A program made the position numbers and the translations under genes. Shown here piece after piece: positions 9,583-18,068 of a stretch of DNA of 18,335 bases. The notes under the pieces were generated by a model that saw nothing but the letters and a program-made list of their open reading frames with translations, made no database searches and was not told where the DNA came from. The stretch is from Euperipatoides rowelli (lineage: Eukaryota; Onychophora; Udeonychophora; Euonychophora; Peripatopsidae): NCBI GenBank assembly GCA_003024985.2, contig PXIH01S0024544.1. One strand, given 5' to 3'. Positions within the stretch are counted from its first letter, which is position 1, and every line of letters begins with the position of its first letter.

Positions 9583-10935
9583 CTACTTCCTATAACTTAG
9601 TACTCCCTTAACTACAGTTGCAACATCATCTACTTCTTTATAATTTTCATTAGCTATTTCCTTTGACTTAGCTCCTACTATGTACTTAAAGCCCGACTTA
9701 ATAGCATTGCTAATTTTAATATCAAGCTTTGAAGCTAGCTTAATATTACCAGAAAGAGAAATCTCACCTGTAAAAATAAAATCCTGTCGTATACTGCAGT
9801 CAACTTTTGCTGAAAAAAGCGCAACTAAAATAGAAAGATCTATTTCAACTTGATCAATCTTTATTCCACCTGCAACATTAATATAAATATCATTATTACT
9901 AAAATTAAGTCCAAGATATTTACTTAAAACAGCCATAAGTCTTGAAATTTTTTTAGAGTCTATTTTCTCTGAAAATATTCTAGAAAATCCACTTTGTCCT
10001 TGAACAACTAAAGCTTGTATTTCAATAAACAACACCCTGCTTCCTTCATTTATTAGCCCAATAGCCACACCTGTGGCTGAGTTTGTTATTCTACGTTCTA
10101 AGAAAACAGAAGACGGGTCCTTTACTTCTTTTAGTCCTAAACCTGTCATTTCAAATATTCCTATCTCGTTTATAGCTCCAAATCTATTTTTACCTGCCCT
10201 AAACATCCTTAAAGTCTGCTCTATTGCTTCAAAATAAAGGACTGTATCTACTATATGTTCTATTAATTTAGGACCAGCTAATATTCCTTCTTTTGTTACA
10301 TGACCAATTAAAAACAAGGTAATATCTTTATTTTTAGTCCACTCTACTAAGGAATGAATACAATGTTTAAGTTGAGATACAGTTCCTAGTCCACTTTGAA
10401 TTTCTTTTGCTTTAAGAGTTTGAATCGAATCAATAACAATAAAATCTATTTGCATATTTTCCAAACTGTGCATAAATATATCTATATCCACTTGCTGAGT
10501 AATTAATATATCTACGTTAAGTTTTAGTCTTGAAGCTCTAAGTTTTACCTGAGAAATTGACTCTTCCCCAGCAAGATAAAGAACTACTCTTTTATTTTCT
10601 TGTAATATCTGTGCTATTTGAAGTAAAAATGTTGACTTACCAATTCCTGGTTCTCCAGCAATTAAAACAGTACTTCCAGCTACAACTCCACCACCTAAAA
10701 CTCTGTCGAACTCTTCAATGTTTGTTTTATGCCTAATACTTTCTTTTTGCTTAACATCTTTTAAAGAAAATACATGATTTTCAAGTTCATGTTTCTTAAT
10801 ATTCTTTAACATAGTTTCTTTAAACACTTCAAAAACTTCCCAATTTAAACATTCAGGGCATTTTCCAAGCCATTTTAAAGACTTAAAGTCACAATTTCTA
10901 CATTTATATATTTCTTTGATTTTGTTTTTTGTCAT
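9583..10935 (-). CDS. radA: DNA repair protein RadA (Sms)
   Basis: RecA-like ATPase that helps process recombination branches and drives DNA unwinding at D-loops. It has 450 residues, close to the E. coli length. An N-terminal C4 zinc finger uses Cys12, Cys15, Cys26 and Cys29. Walker A GEPGIGKST is at 94-102 and Walker B around FIVIDS (165-170). The RadA-specific KNRFG motif is at 249-253. The C-terminal third matches the Lon-protease-like domain of the family. ATG start, 4 bp after the rsmI stop, so it is the last gene of the bes operon. Its final 12 codons, stop included, are duplicated at 4267-4302. The rRNA promoter follows closely. Confidence 0.96.
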   Translation of the reverse strand: MTKNKIKEIYKCRNCDFKSLKWLGKCPECLNWEVFEVFKETMLKNIKKHELENHVFSLKDVKQKESIRHKTNIEEFDRVLGGGVVAGSTVLIAGEPGIGKSTFLLQIAQILQENKRVVLYLAGEESISQVKLRASRLKLNVDILITQQVDIDIFMHSLENMQIDFIVIDSIQTLKAKEIQSGLGTVSQLKHCIHSLVEWTKNKDITLFLIGHVTKEGILAGPKLIEHIVDTVLYFEAIEQTLRMFRAGKNRFGAINEIGIFEMTGLGLKEVKDPSSVFLERRITNSATGVAIGLINEGSRVLFIEIQALVVQGQSGFSRIFSEKIDSKKISRLMAVLSKYLGLNFSNNDIYINVAGGIKIDQVEIDLSILVALFSAKVDCSIRQDFIFTGEISLSGNIKLASKLDIKISNAIKSGFKYIVGAKSKEIANENYKEVDDVATVVKGVLSYRK

Positions 10936-10939
10936 AATC

Positions 10940-11620
10940 CTAAGTCCTAAGCTTCTTTTTTCTGCTTACCAAAATCGTAAACTCACCTTTAAGCTTCTTA
11001 TTGTTCTCAAAATAATTTTTCAGTTCTCCTGGATTCCCTGCCTTGTATTCTTCATAAAATTTTGTCATTTCTCTACCAACAAGTACATTAGCATTGCAGT
11101 CTACTTCATTCAATTCATCAAAAAGCTTTAAAATTCTATGATTTGATTCTAAAAGTACAAAGGCAGTTTCTCTTAAGTAAAGTTCCTGAATTCTTTTTTT
11201 ACGTTTAAGACCTTTATTTGGCAAAAAACCTTCAAAAGTAATGGTTTTATCTTTAAACAAATTTACACTAACAATAGTGTTAAAAGAACTAACACCAGGA
11301 ATAGGATAGACCTTGTAACCATTCAAAAATGAAGCCTCAACAAGCTTGCTACCAGGATCACTTAAGCATGGAGTGCCGGCATCACTAATATAAGCCACAG
11401 CTTTGCCTTCTTGAAGGTAGCTTAAAAGCAAATTTATTCTTGAATTCTCATTAACAACATTACAAGAAATTAATTTTTTATTAATTTTATATTCTAATAA
11501 AAGTACTGAGGATACTCTTGTATCCTCACAAAAAATTACCTCAACTTGCTTTAGTGTTTCAACTGCTCTATATGTGATATCTTTTAAATTACCTATTGGT
11601 GTTCCAACTATGTATAACAC
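10940..11620 (-). CDS. rsmI: 16S rRNA (cytidine-1402 2'-O)-methyltransferase RsmI
   Basis: SAM-dependent tetrapyrrole-methylase-fold enzyme that methylates the ribose of C1402 in the 16S decoding centre. Motifs seen: VGTPIGNL (5-12), EDTR (32-35), ISDAGTPCLSDPG (78-90), PIPGVSS (106-112) and FEGFLP (129-134). At 226 residues it is shorter than the 280 or so of E. coli, so the C-terminal domain is reduced or missing. The start is GTG, with AGG six nt upstream that overlaps the besC stop (7-bp gap). It sits between besC and radA in the same operon. Its target, the 16S gene, happens to be one gene downstream. Confidence 0.95.
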   Translation of the reverse strand: MLYIVGTPIGNLKDITYRAVETLKQVEVIFCEDTRVSSVLLLEYKINKKLISCNVVNENSRINLLLSYLQEGKAVAYISDAGTPCLSDPGSKLVEASFLNGYKVYPIPGVSSFNTIVSVNLFKDKTITFEGFLPNKGLKRKKRIQELYLRETAFVLLESNHRILKLFDELNEVDCNANVLVGREMTKFYEEYKAGNPGELKNYFENNKKLKGEFTILVSRKKKLRT

Positions 11621-11627
11621 AAAAAAC

Positions 11628-12992
11628 CTAATGCTCTAAACTTTGATAAAGAAGTATTAATTGGTGTTTTTTATTCAAAATATCGTGTGAAGTTTTATAA
11701 TAATCCTCTTCTTCTTGTTTCAAAGTCATATATGATAATTTACCATCTAAATAATTTTTGTCCAAAATACTAATCTTCTCAGCTAAAAGATCTTTTGCTT
11801 CTAAGAGCATAGTAAGTTCTTGCAACAAAAAATCAATAGTTTCTAATTTATTATTTATTTCATAGCTTTTTTGCAAGTATAAAAGCTCATAGTTTGCCTT
11901 GGCAGTTTCTATGGCATTTCTTTCTTGAATAAGTTTTAAAGTAGTAGTACCAAAAGGCAAATATTTCATTAAGTCTACAGAAACTCTAAAACTTGTTTCA
12001 AAATATAAATCTAAAGAAGAATGTTTTAAAGGAGAAGGCAATATATTCAATTTAGAAAAAGGATATCCTATGCCAAGATTAATACTTATATCTGGTAAAA
12101 AATTTAAATAAAGCTTATTTATTGCATTTTTTTGCAGTTCTATATTCAAGTACAACTCCCTAAGTTTTGCATCTTGCTTTAAAATTTGATCTAAACTGTA
12201 TTGTTTGTGTTTAAATTTATTCAAATAAACATGAAAATCATCTTCTAAAACTAACTTTACGTCTTCGTTCAACCCTAAATAAAGTCTTAAGTTGTTTTTA
12301 GCTTCCTTTAAAACACTACTTTGTTGAAAAACGCTTAATCTAGCACTATTCATGTTAATTTTACTATTAATATAATCTGTTTTAGTAACTAATCCTTTAT
12401 TATACCTTAGTTCCGTAATTTCATAATTTTTTCTAGTTCTCTTAGAATAAAACTCATATTGTGCATATTTTTTTTCTTCTAAGAGAACTTTATAATATAT
12501 TTCTGTAATATATTTTTTAAATTCTATTTCAAAATTAATTTTATTATTTTCAGAAATATCAGCATTTATAAGATAATCAACATAATCATTATATAAAGTT
12601 GTCAACCTATTAGGTGAAAAAAAACTAATATATAGACTTGTCTCTACTATTGCTAAAGCATCGTAAGGAGCTTGTAAACCTTGCCTAAAAGGAACATGTA
12701 AGTTTAATTTTGGATTTGGTAAAAATTCCCTTAAAAAGAAATAAATTTTTTCATTTTTAGCTATTTTTAAACTAGCAAGTTTTTGTTTAAAAGCCTTGCT
12801 TAAAGATAAAGCTTTATTCATAGCAGTAGTTAATGTAATAACCTCTACCTTTAAAACATCCGTAAGTTTATCATTAAAAGAATCTTTCATTACAGTTACT
12901 GCTTTTGATGGAAGTTCAAATAAAATTAAAAAAAACACAATTTTACAAATATTTTTCATTCTAAAAAAGTTATTGCTAAAAATGTTAAACAA
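11628..12992 (-). CDS. besC: TolC-like outer membrane efflux channel BesC
   Basis: Outer membrane component of the BesABC three-part efflux system, expected to form a trimeric channel-tunnel. It has 454 residues with a signal peptide, the hydrophobic run ICKIVFFLILFELPSKA at about 15-31. The mature part is mostly long amphipathic helices with two repeats of the outer-membrane-efflux-protein type (for example KTDYINSKINMNSARLS and the later ERNAIETAKANYELLYLQK). I keep the TTG start because AAGGAG lies 6 nt before it, overlapping the besB stop only 3 bp away. The alternative ATG at 12957-12959 gives a cleaner signal peptide but has no ribosome site. It corresponds to B. burgdorferi BB0142 (recalled). 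Confidence 0.92.
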   Translation of the reverse strand: MFNIFSNNFFRMKNICKIVFFLILFELPSKAVTVMKDSFNDKLTDVLKVEVITLTTAMNKALSLSKAFKQKLASLKIAKNEKIYFFLREFLPNPKLNLHVPFRQGLQAPYDALAIVETSLYISFFSPNRLTTLYNDYVDYLINADISENNKINFEIEFKKYITEIYYKVLLEEKKYAQYEFYSKRTRKNYEITELRYNKGLVTKTDYINSKINMNSARLSVFQQSSVLKEAKNNLRLYLGLNEDVKLVLEDDFHVYLNKFKHKQYSLDQILKQDAKLRELYLNIELQKNAINKLYLNFLPDISINLGIGYPFSKLNILPSPLKHSSLDLYFETSFRVSVDLMKYLPFGTTTLKLIQERNAIETAKANYELLYLQKSYEINNKLETIDFLLQELTMLLEAKDLLAEKISILDKNYLDGKLSYMTLKQEEEDYYKTSHDILNKKHQLILLYQSLEH

Positions 12993-12995
12993 TAA

Positions 12996-15900
12996 CTACT
13001 CCTTAACAAAAATTAACAAAAATATAGGCACAATAAATAAGGTAAGTAACGTTGACATCCAGATTCCAACAGCTACTGCAATACCAAGAGGTTGCAATAC
13101 ATTGGAAGCATCTCCTAGTGCCAATGCTATTGGTAACATTCCTAAAAGAGTTGTAAACATTGTTATTAATATTGGAGTAATCCTTAAAGAGGCTGCTTGT
13201 ACTATTGCTGCTACTTTAGACAATTCAGGAGTTTCTGTTCTGATTTGAATAAAAAAATCAATTATCATTATTGAATTATTAATTGAAAGTCCACCAAGTA
13301 ATATCATGCCAAGCATTGAGTTTAATGAAATTGTAGAACTAAATACATAAAGACCAAAAAAAACTCCTACAACTCCTAAAGGTATTGATATAAGCATAAG
13401 TAAAGGATATTTAATTGAATTAAACTGAACAGTTAAAATGAAAAATATAAAAATAACTGATACAAATAAAGACAATATCAACGAACTTATTGCTTCATTA
13501 AAATCTTTTTTAGGATCTAAAAAGTAATAAGAATATCCTGTATCTAAATTAAGTTTTTCATTAAAAATTTTTCTTACTCTAGCTTCACCTTCATTTGTTG
13601 TCATGTTTTTATCCTCATATTCATCCAAAAAACCCTCTATATAAAAGTTTTCTATTCCATTTTCTGTTGATAAATTAGTAGCTACATTAAGCTTTATATT
13701 AAAGTTAAAAAAATGTTTTAAAGGTACAGATGTTCCAGAAAAAGGAATTTTCAAATTTTCAAGAGTTTTCATTTGGTCAAGTAAGGTATCATAATAAAAA
13801 ATAATAGAAGTTTCTTTTCCATTACTATTGTGCGACTTAATTTCACCAATACTTTTTCTGCTAGCTACTTTAAGCAAATTAATAATACTACTAAATTCGA
13901 CATGCTGTTTAATTAGTTCAAAATCCAGTCTTTTAGACAGAATTATATCAAAATTCATTTTTTTAGAATTAGGAATTGTAATTAAACTCTGATATATTTT
14001 TTCTGTTTGTATTAATTTTTGTGCTTGTTCCATGTATTCTAAAACTTTCCCCTTATTTTCTCCCTTAAAAACAATTTTCAAATCTCCAAAAGTAGGAAGA
14101 GGAAGTTCTGCAGGATCCCAATTCTCAACTGTATAATTTACTTCATTATTAGTAATAAACTTATCTTTTAACACTTTTTTAAGAGCTTGACCTTTTTTTG
14201 AAGATTTTAGTTTTATGATATGATACATGTACTCAAGGTATCCACTAGAGTAAATATTTTCAAGACTTTCCCCAGCTAAAACCCTAATAGCACTTTCTTG
14301 CTCACTTAATATTCTATCAACAACATTCATATCAGAGAGCTTATTAATATAAGAGGATACTAAAACAATCCTATTGCTTAAAGGCTTTGGCATCAATTCT
14401 TTTTTAATTCCATTTGGCAAAAAAAGCAAACATAAAAAAAACATTAAAAAAGATGTTATTAAAATTAATATGATTAAAAATTTACTACTCAATATTTTAA
14501 TCAAAGCTTGCTTATAAGCTTCATTTATTCGAGTTTCTAACTTAGTTGAAAAAGTTTCTAAGATAGGAATTTTTATCTTTACATACTTGTAAAAATAATA
14601 AGCTAAGAAAGGGTTAATAAACAAAGCATACAAGAGTGAACTACATAAAGAAAAAATAAGAACAAATGCTAGTTCTCCTAAAATTGAATTGACCATAGGA
14701 GCTGTAAAGACTAAAGGAAGAAATACACATATACTTGTTAAAACAGAGGCTATTAAAGAGAGTCTAACTTGATCAACCGCATTAATTATTATTTTTTGCA
14801 ACGGCCAGTCTTCATGAACTAGACTAAGTCTATGAATATTCTGCATAACAACTACACTTGCATCAACAACCATTCCAATACCTAGTGCTACTCCTCCTAG
14901 TGAGATTAAGTTAATTGTAATTCCTTTTAAGTAAATAAAAGGAATGGATAAAATTATAGAAATAGGAATGGAAAGTGAAACTAAAAAAACTATTTTTAAT
15001 TCACCTAAAAAAAATAAAACAATAACTATTGCAAACAAAGCTCCAATAAGAGCAGAATTAAAAATATTCTCCATAGCAACATTAATGAATTCTGAAGGAT
15101 CTATAAGCTTAGAAACAACTACATCTTTAAATTTTTCCTCTGATTTTAAAGCCTGAGTTAAAGACAAATCCAAGTCATTACCAAATTTCTTAAGATCCGC
15201 ATAAATATTCGGCATTACAAATAACATATTACCTTTATGTCCATTAAACTTTGTAATAGTTTCACCAAAAATTCTTTTAAAATCAATTTCAGCAACGTCT
15301 TTTAACAAAATTTTAAAGTTAATTCTTTCTTTTATGACAGTATTGTTTAAGCTTGTTAAGTCTCTATTTTCAAGCCTAATAGATACATTACCCATAAGAG
15401 AACCTTTGGTAAAATTTATATCTGTCAAAGCATTATTTTCAAAAGCTTGCTTTACTTGAAAATAAATAAAATCAGGTAATATACCATATTTTATTACTTT
15501 ATCCTGTTTAATATTTACTTCAACAACCTCTTTATAAGGTTTTTCAATATATACCCTATCCAAACCACTAATACGCCTAACTTGAGGAATAATAACATTT
15601 TCTGATAAATTTAAAACTTCGCTATCGCTTAAATTACTAGACTTCAAAAAAATTAAATAAAAAGGTCGATTACGACTTCTTAAGTAAATATGATATTTTT
15701 CACGATATATTTCTGGTAAAATTGAACTAGTGCTAACCATTATTTTTTCAACTTCTATTTTTGCATCTTCTTCTTTAGTATTCCATTTAAATTCAATTGT
15801 ATACTCACTAAAACCTGTTTTGTAATTAGCTTTCACAGTTTCGACATTTTTAACTGTCCGTAAAGCTGTCTCTATATTTTTTCCATAACTTGTATAAAAA

Positions 15901-16067
15901 TCTTTTCCATTCATATTCAAATGATTAACAAAAACAGTAACTGTAGCTTTACTAACTTGAGGATAAAAATAAGTTTTAAAATACTTATAAAAAAAAGCAC
16001 TAAATGTTAGTAAAAATATTAAGATCATAAAAAAAGAAATTCTATTCTTTAATATAAGTGCTAACAT
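12996..16067 (-). CDS. besB: RND-family inner membrane efflux transporter BesB
   Basis: Proton-driven resistance-nodulation-division pump, 1023 residues, a normal length. The architecture is the expected duplicated one: TM1 at about 10-28, a large periplasmic loop, a TM cluster at about 335-495, TM7 at 529-550, a second periplasmic loop, and a final TM cluster from about 865 to the end. The TM4 motif GIGMVVDASVVVMQNI has one Asp (Asp402, equal to the first of the AcrB pair); the second Asp is Ala. In TM10 the AcrB Lys position lies in SINNSI (928-933), with Asn instead. Arg962 in TM11 is kept. The ATG start has AGGTG upstream, overlapping the besA stop (7-bp gap). It corresponds to BB0140 (recalled); substrates are unknown here. 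Confidence 0.95.
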   Translation of the reverse strand: MLALILKNRISFFMILIFLLTFSAFFYKYFKTYFYPQVSKATVTVFVNHLNMNGKDFYTSYGKNIETALRTVKNVETVKANYKTGFSEYTIEFKWNTKEEDAKIEVEKIMVSTSSILPEIYREKYHIYLRSRNRPFYLIFLKSSNLSDSEVLNLSENVIIPQVRRISGLDRVYIEKPYKEVVEVNIKQDKVIKYGILPDFIYFQVKQAFENNALTDINFTKGSLMGNVSIRLENRDLTSLNNTVIKERINFKILLKDVAEIDFKRIFGETITKFNGHKGNMLFVMPNIYADLKKFGNDLDLSLTQALKSEEKFKDVVVSKLIDPSEFINVAMENIFNSALIGALFAIVIVLFFLGELKIVFLVSLSIPISIILSIPFIYLKGITINLISLGGVALGIGMVVDASVVVMQNIHRLSLVHEDWPLQKIIINAVDQVRLSLIASVLTSICVFLPLVFTAPMVNSILGELAFVLIFSLCSSLLYALFINPFLAYYFYKYVKIKIPILETFSTKLETRINEAYKQALIKILSSKFLIILILITSFLMFFLCLLFLPNGIKKELMPKPLSNRIVLVSSYINKLSDMNVVDRILSEQESAIRVLAGESLENIYSSGYLEYMYHIIKLKSSKKGQALKKVLKDKFITNNEVNYTVENWDPAELPLPTFGDLKIVFKGENKGKVLEYMEQAQKLIQTEKIYQSLITIPNSKKMNFDIILSKRLDFELIKQHVEFSSIINLLKVASRKSIGEIKSHNSNGKETSIIFYYDTLLDQMKTLENLKIPFSGTSVPLKHFFNFNIKLNVATNLSTENGIENFYIEGFLDEYEDKNMTTNEGEARVRKIFNEKLNLDTGYSYYFLDPKKDFNEAISSLILSLFVSVIFIFFILTVQFNSIKYPLLMLISIPLGVVGVFFGLYVFSSTISLNSMLGMILLGGLSINNSIMIIDFFIQIRTETPELSKVAAIVQAASLRITPILITMFTTLLGMLPIALALGDASNVLQPLGIAVAVGIWMSTLLTLFIVPIFLLIFVKE

Positions 16068-16074
16068 TATTCAC

Positions 16075-16914
16075 CTAACTATAATATTCATCGTCTAAGC
16101 TTAACCCTAGTATAATTTCAACTAAGTCTTCGTATTCTTCTCCAAATTCAATGTCTTTTAAAATATACTTTTTTTTATGCTTAGCATCAGGTACTTTAAT
16201 TTGAGCATTTTTACCATAAATATTCATCAAAGCAACTTTCTTTACAGCCAATGTTTTGCGACCATTAGCTAAAACTCTTACTTTAACGTACTTGCCTGCT
16301 ATTAAAGTTGGAGCATGAAATAAAAAAGAAATTTTATAAAGTCCTGTTAAATAATCAGGTTCACTCGAGAAATTATGTAAAATACCCTTTAAAGAGCTTG
16401 AATCTTCGAACTGTGCTTGAACAAACTTGATTTTTTTGAAAATTTCATAATCTTTATCACTCAAATATGAAGTTAAAGTACATATATTAGGATTAATAAC
16501 ATTTAAACACATGCTATTCTTTACAACTGTTTGTCCTTTTACAATAGAAATATTTGTAACAATACCTTCAAAATAAGCCTTTATGACTAAAGGTTTAAAT
16601 TCACTACTAATATCATCATATCTTTGAATTTTAAAAAGAGGACTTTCTTTAAAAACTTTTTGATTCTCTTTTACATTTAATTCTACTACAATTCCATCAA
16701 TGCTTGATAAATAAGAAACAGTCTTTATAGGAATAAGTCTTCCCTCAAAAATAATAATACTATAAAAATCTACCTCTTTAGTTTTTAAAAGTTGAGCTTG
16801 ATTTAAAAAATTATCATATAATTCAACATTATTTTTAGAACTAGCTTGGGCAAAAAAAGTAAAATTAATAAAAACACATATGCTTACCAAAATAGTATTA
16901 ACATAACTTCTCAT
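16075..16914 (-). CDS. besA: Periplasmic adaptor (membrane-fusion) protein BesA
   Basis: Links BesB to BesC across the periplasm. It has 279 residues, short for an AcrA/HlyD adaptor (usually 350-400). An N-terminal signal peptide ends near FFAQASS (about 20-26); a Cys13 exists but the context is a poor lipobox. The lipoyl-type half GIVVELNVKENQKVFKESPL is followed at once by the matching half EGIVTNISIVKGQTVV. No long alpha-hairpin lies between them, which fits the minimal adaptor described for B. burgdorferi BesA (BB0141). The C-terminal half is beta-barrel-like (AGKYVKVRVLANGR). It is first in the operon. ATG start with only a weak AAGAA ribosome site and a predicted very short leader. Confidence 0.9.
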   Translation of the reverse strand: MRSYVNTILVSICVFINFTFFAQASSKNNVELYDNFLNQAQLLKTKEVDFYSIIIFEGRLIPIKTVSYLSSIDGIVVELNVKENQKVFKESPLFKIQRYDDISSEFKPLVIKAYFEGIVTNISIVKGQTVVKNSMCLNVINPNICTLTSYLSDKDYEIFKKIKFVQAQFEDSSSLKGILHNFSSEPDYLTGLYKISFLFHAPTLIAGKYVKVRVLANGRKTLAVKKVALMNIYGKNAQIKVPDAKHKKKYILKDIEFGEEYEDLVEIILGLSLDDEYYS

Positions 16915-16929
16915 ACTAGTTCTTAACTA

Positions 16930-16958
16930 ATTGTATACCAAACCATTAATGATTACAA
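16930..16958 (-). promoter_or_regulatory. Candidate promoter of the besABC-rsmI-radA operon
   Basis: Minus strand: TTGTAA (16953-16958), 17-nt spacer, TACAAT (16930-16935). The ATG of besA is only 15 nt after the -10 box, so the mRNA leader would be about 8 nt. This fits the weak Shine-Dalgarno of besA. A 13-bp direct repeat lies immediately upstream. Confidence 0.5.
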
Positions 16959-16985
16959 AATTATTTAAGCATAAATTATTTAAGC
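16958..16985. repeat. Pair of 13-bp direct repeats upstream of besA
   Basis: AAATTATTTAAGC occurs at 16958-16970 and again at 16973-16985, with 2 bp between. The first copy touches the -35 box of the candidate bes promoter. This could be a regulator binding site; in DNA this AT-rich it may also be chance. Confidence 0.55.
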
Positions 16986-17128
16986 TGAAAAAATTTTAAA
17001 ACAAAAGTATTTTATAAGCTATTTAATAAAATTAAAATGAAAAAAATTTAATTCTATGTTATATTTATGTTATCTAGTATTTATGATTTAATACTAAAAT
17101 AAGCTAAAGTCTATTGGGAGTGATGTTT

Positions 17129-17449
17129 ATGGCTAATTTAATTAGAAAGATATTCATAATATATTTTCTAGTTGTTACCTTTATGGGACTTTTTTTAATT
17201 TTTATTGATGATAAGTTTTCAGAAAAAAAGATAACAACTGAAAACGGCAAACAAATCAATAAAATTGAAAAACATACAATAAATCCTAATCTAATTATAC
17301 TTACTTCCTCTATTGGTGGGTTTTTAGGGGTATATTCAGGAATCTGGATTTTTGATTATGAAAAAAGCAATTTTTACATAAACTGGGGAACATTATTAAT
17401 ACTTATCTACAATGTATTACTATTGTTAATCTTTTGTTTGAAAGAATAA
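17129..17449 (+). CDS. Small DUF1294-like membrane protein
   Basis: A 106-residue protein with three predicted membrane segments (about 8-27, 53-75 and 86-103). The stretch NPNLIILTSSIGGFLGVYSG (52-71), followed by a charged turn and NFYINW, matches the pattern of the DUF1294 family, whose function is unknown. The family's usual RIPE motif is not obvious. I chose the ATG at 17129 because GGGAG lies 8 nt before it; an in-frame TTG at 17114 and an ATG at 17123 are too close to or upstream of that site. It is the only plus-strand gene accepted with confidence here, divergent from besA and convergent with the DUF1893 gene, with just 15 bp between the two stops and no visible terminator. Confidence 0.8.
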   Translation: MANLIRKIFIIYFLVVTFMGLFLIFIDDKFSEKKITTENGKQINKIEKHTINPNLIILTSSIGGFLGVYSGIWIFDYEKSNFYINWGTLLILIYNVLLLLIFCLKE

Positions 17450-17464
17450 ACATACAAATTTTAT

Positions 17465-17842
17465 TCAAATAATTCTATTCTTTACCATGTATTTATAAAC
17501 TTCTTCAGGATTTTCTAAGCTTTCTATTAAATTTTCTATTTTATCATTTATTTTTTCTACCAGCTTCACATAAGTCACAGTAATTCCCCTGCTTTCCAAA
17601 AAATCTTTTGCTGGTTGAGAAATAACACCGGCTTTTACCTTTTGAAGACCAATGTTGTATATAATTACAGCTGCCGCTTTACCCACAACCTTATCGTAAA
17701 CTTCAAGACCTTCTTTGTTTTGAATATATTTAGTAATAAAATTGTCCACTTCCAAAAGCGACTTTAATCCTCTTTCCATATTAGAATACAGTATCTTATG
17801 ATCTTTAAACAACCTTAACGTTGGACTTAATCCCGATATCAT
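17465..17842 (-). CDS. DUF1893 domain protein
   Basis: A 125-residue soluble protein. The first half has ERGLKSLLE (23-31), then YDKVVGKAAAVIIYNIGLQKV (49-69), then VISQPAKDFLESRGI (73-87), YVKLVEKI and LENPEEVY (109-116). This order is that of DUF1893 proteins (the family of Thermotoga TM1506), which have a cytidine-deaminase-like fold. The C-terminal Cys motif found in many family members is absent: there is no Cys at all, so a deaminase-type zinc site is unlikely. ATG start with AAGGGG six nt upstream. A perfect 20-bp palindrome lies 38 bp before the start. The function is unknown. Confidence 0.88.
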   Translation of the reverse strand: MISGLSPTLRLFKDHKILYSNMERGLKSLLEVDNFITKYIQNKEGLEVYDKVVGKAAAVIIYNIGLQKVKAGVISQPAKDFLESRGITVTYVKLVEKINDKIENLIESLENPEEVYKYMVKNRII

Positions 17843-17879
17843 TTTTATCCCCTTAAAATATCAAACTAATAAAATATAT

Positions 17880-17899
17880 TACTACTATATATAGTAGTA
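17880..17899. promoter_or_regulatory. Perfect 20-bp palindrome, possible operator
   Basis: TACTACTATATATAGTAGTA reads the same on both strands. It has no loop, so a DNA-binding dimer site is more likely than an RNA hairpin. It lies 38 bp upstream of the DUF1893 start, where that gene's promoter should be. The regulator is unknown. Confidence 0.5.
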
Positions 17900-18018
17900 T
17901 ATTTAATAAATACACACAATATATGCTTATAGCATAAAATGCTATTTATTCCAAAAGCTAATATCTATCAATAAAATTACAGTAAAAAAGTCGATTTTTG
18001 TTTCTTACATTTTTTACA

Positions 18019-18046
18019 TTGAAAACAATAAAGAAATAAATATACT
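18019..18046 (+). promoter_or_regulatory. Candidate plus-strand promoter
   Basis: TTGAAA (18019-18024), 16-nt spacer, TATACT (18041-18046); each box has five of six consensus bases. It would start a transcript near 18053, pointing to the right edge and just before a small ORF. AT-rich DNA gives such matches by chance. Confidence 0.35.
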
Positions 18047-18068
18047 ATAAATACGTAAAAAAATCAAA

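Larger units (their letters stand above)
7549..9618 (-). repeat. 2070-bp direct repeat, copy 2 (ancestral locus)
   Basis: This is the partner of 2233-4302, identical by eye. Both edges lie inside intact genes here: hpt codon 56 at 7549 and the radA C-terminal codons at 9618. This copy therefore represents the original arrangement radA, 16S, hpt. The distance between copies, 5316 bp, covers the unit radA tail, 16S, hpt, purA, purB and tRNA-Ala. Confidence 0.96.

Noticed and set aside
10916-11131. 71-codon plus-strand ORF
   Set aside because: Antisense shadow of rsmI, with no initiation region and a low-complexity Phe/Ile/Leu composition.
12796-13248. 150-codon plus-strand ORF
   Set aside because: Antisense to besC and besB, both clear homologues; composition typical of a reverse-frame shadow.
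14944-15156. 70-codon plus-strand ORF
   Set aside because: Antisense to the TM and loop region of besB.
17930-17944. TAGCAT-AAA-ATGCTA hairpin as an intrinsic terminator
   Set aside because: Six weak pairs, a 3-nt loop and no real T tract (TTTATT); no gene clearly ends there.
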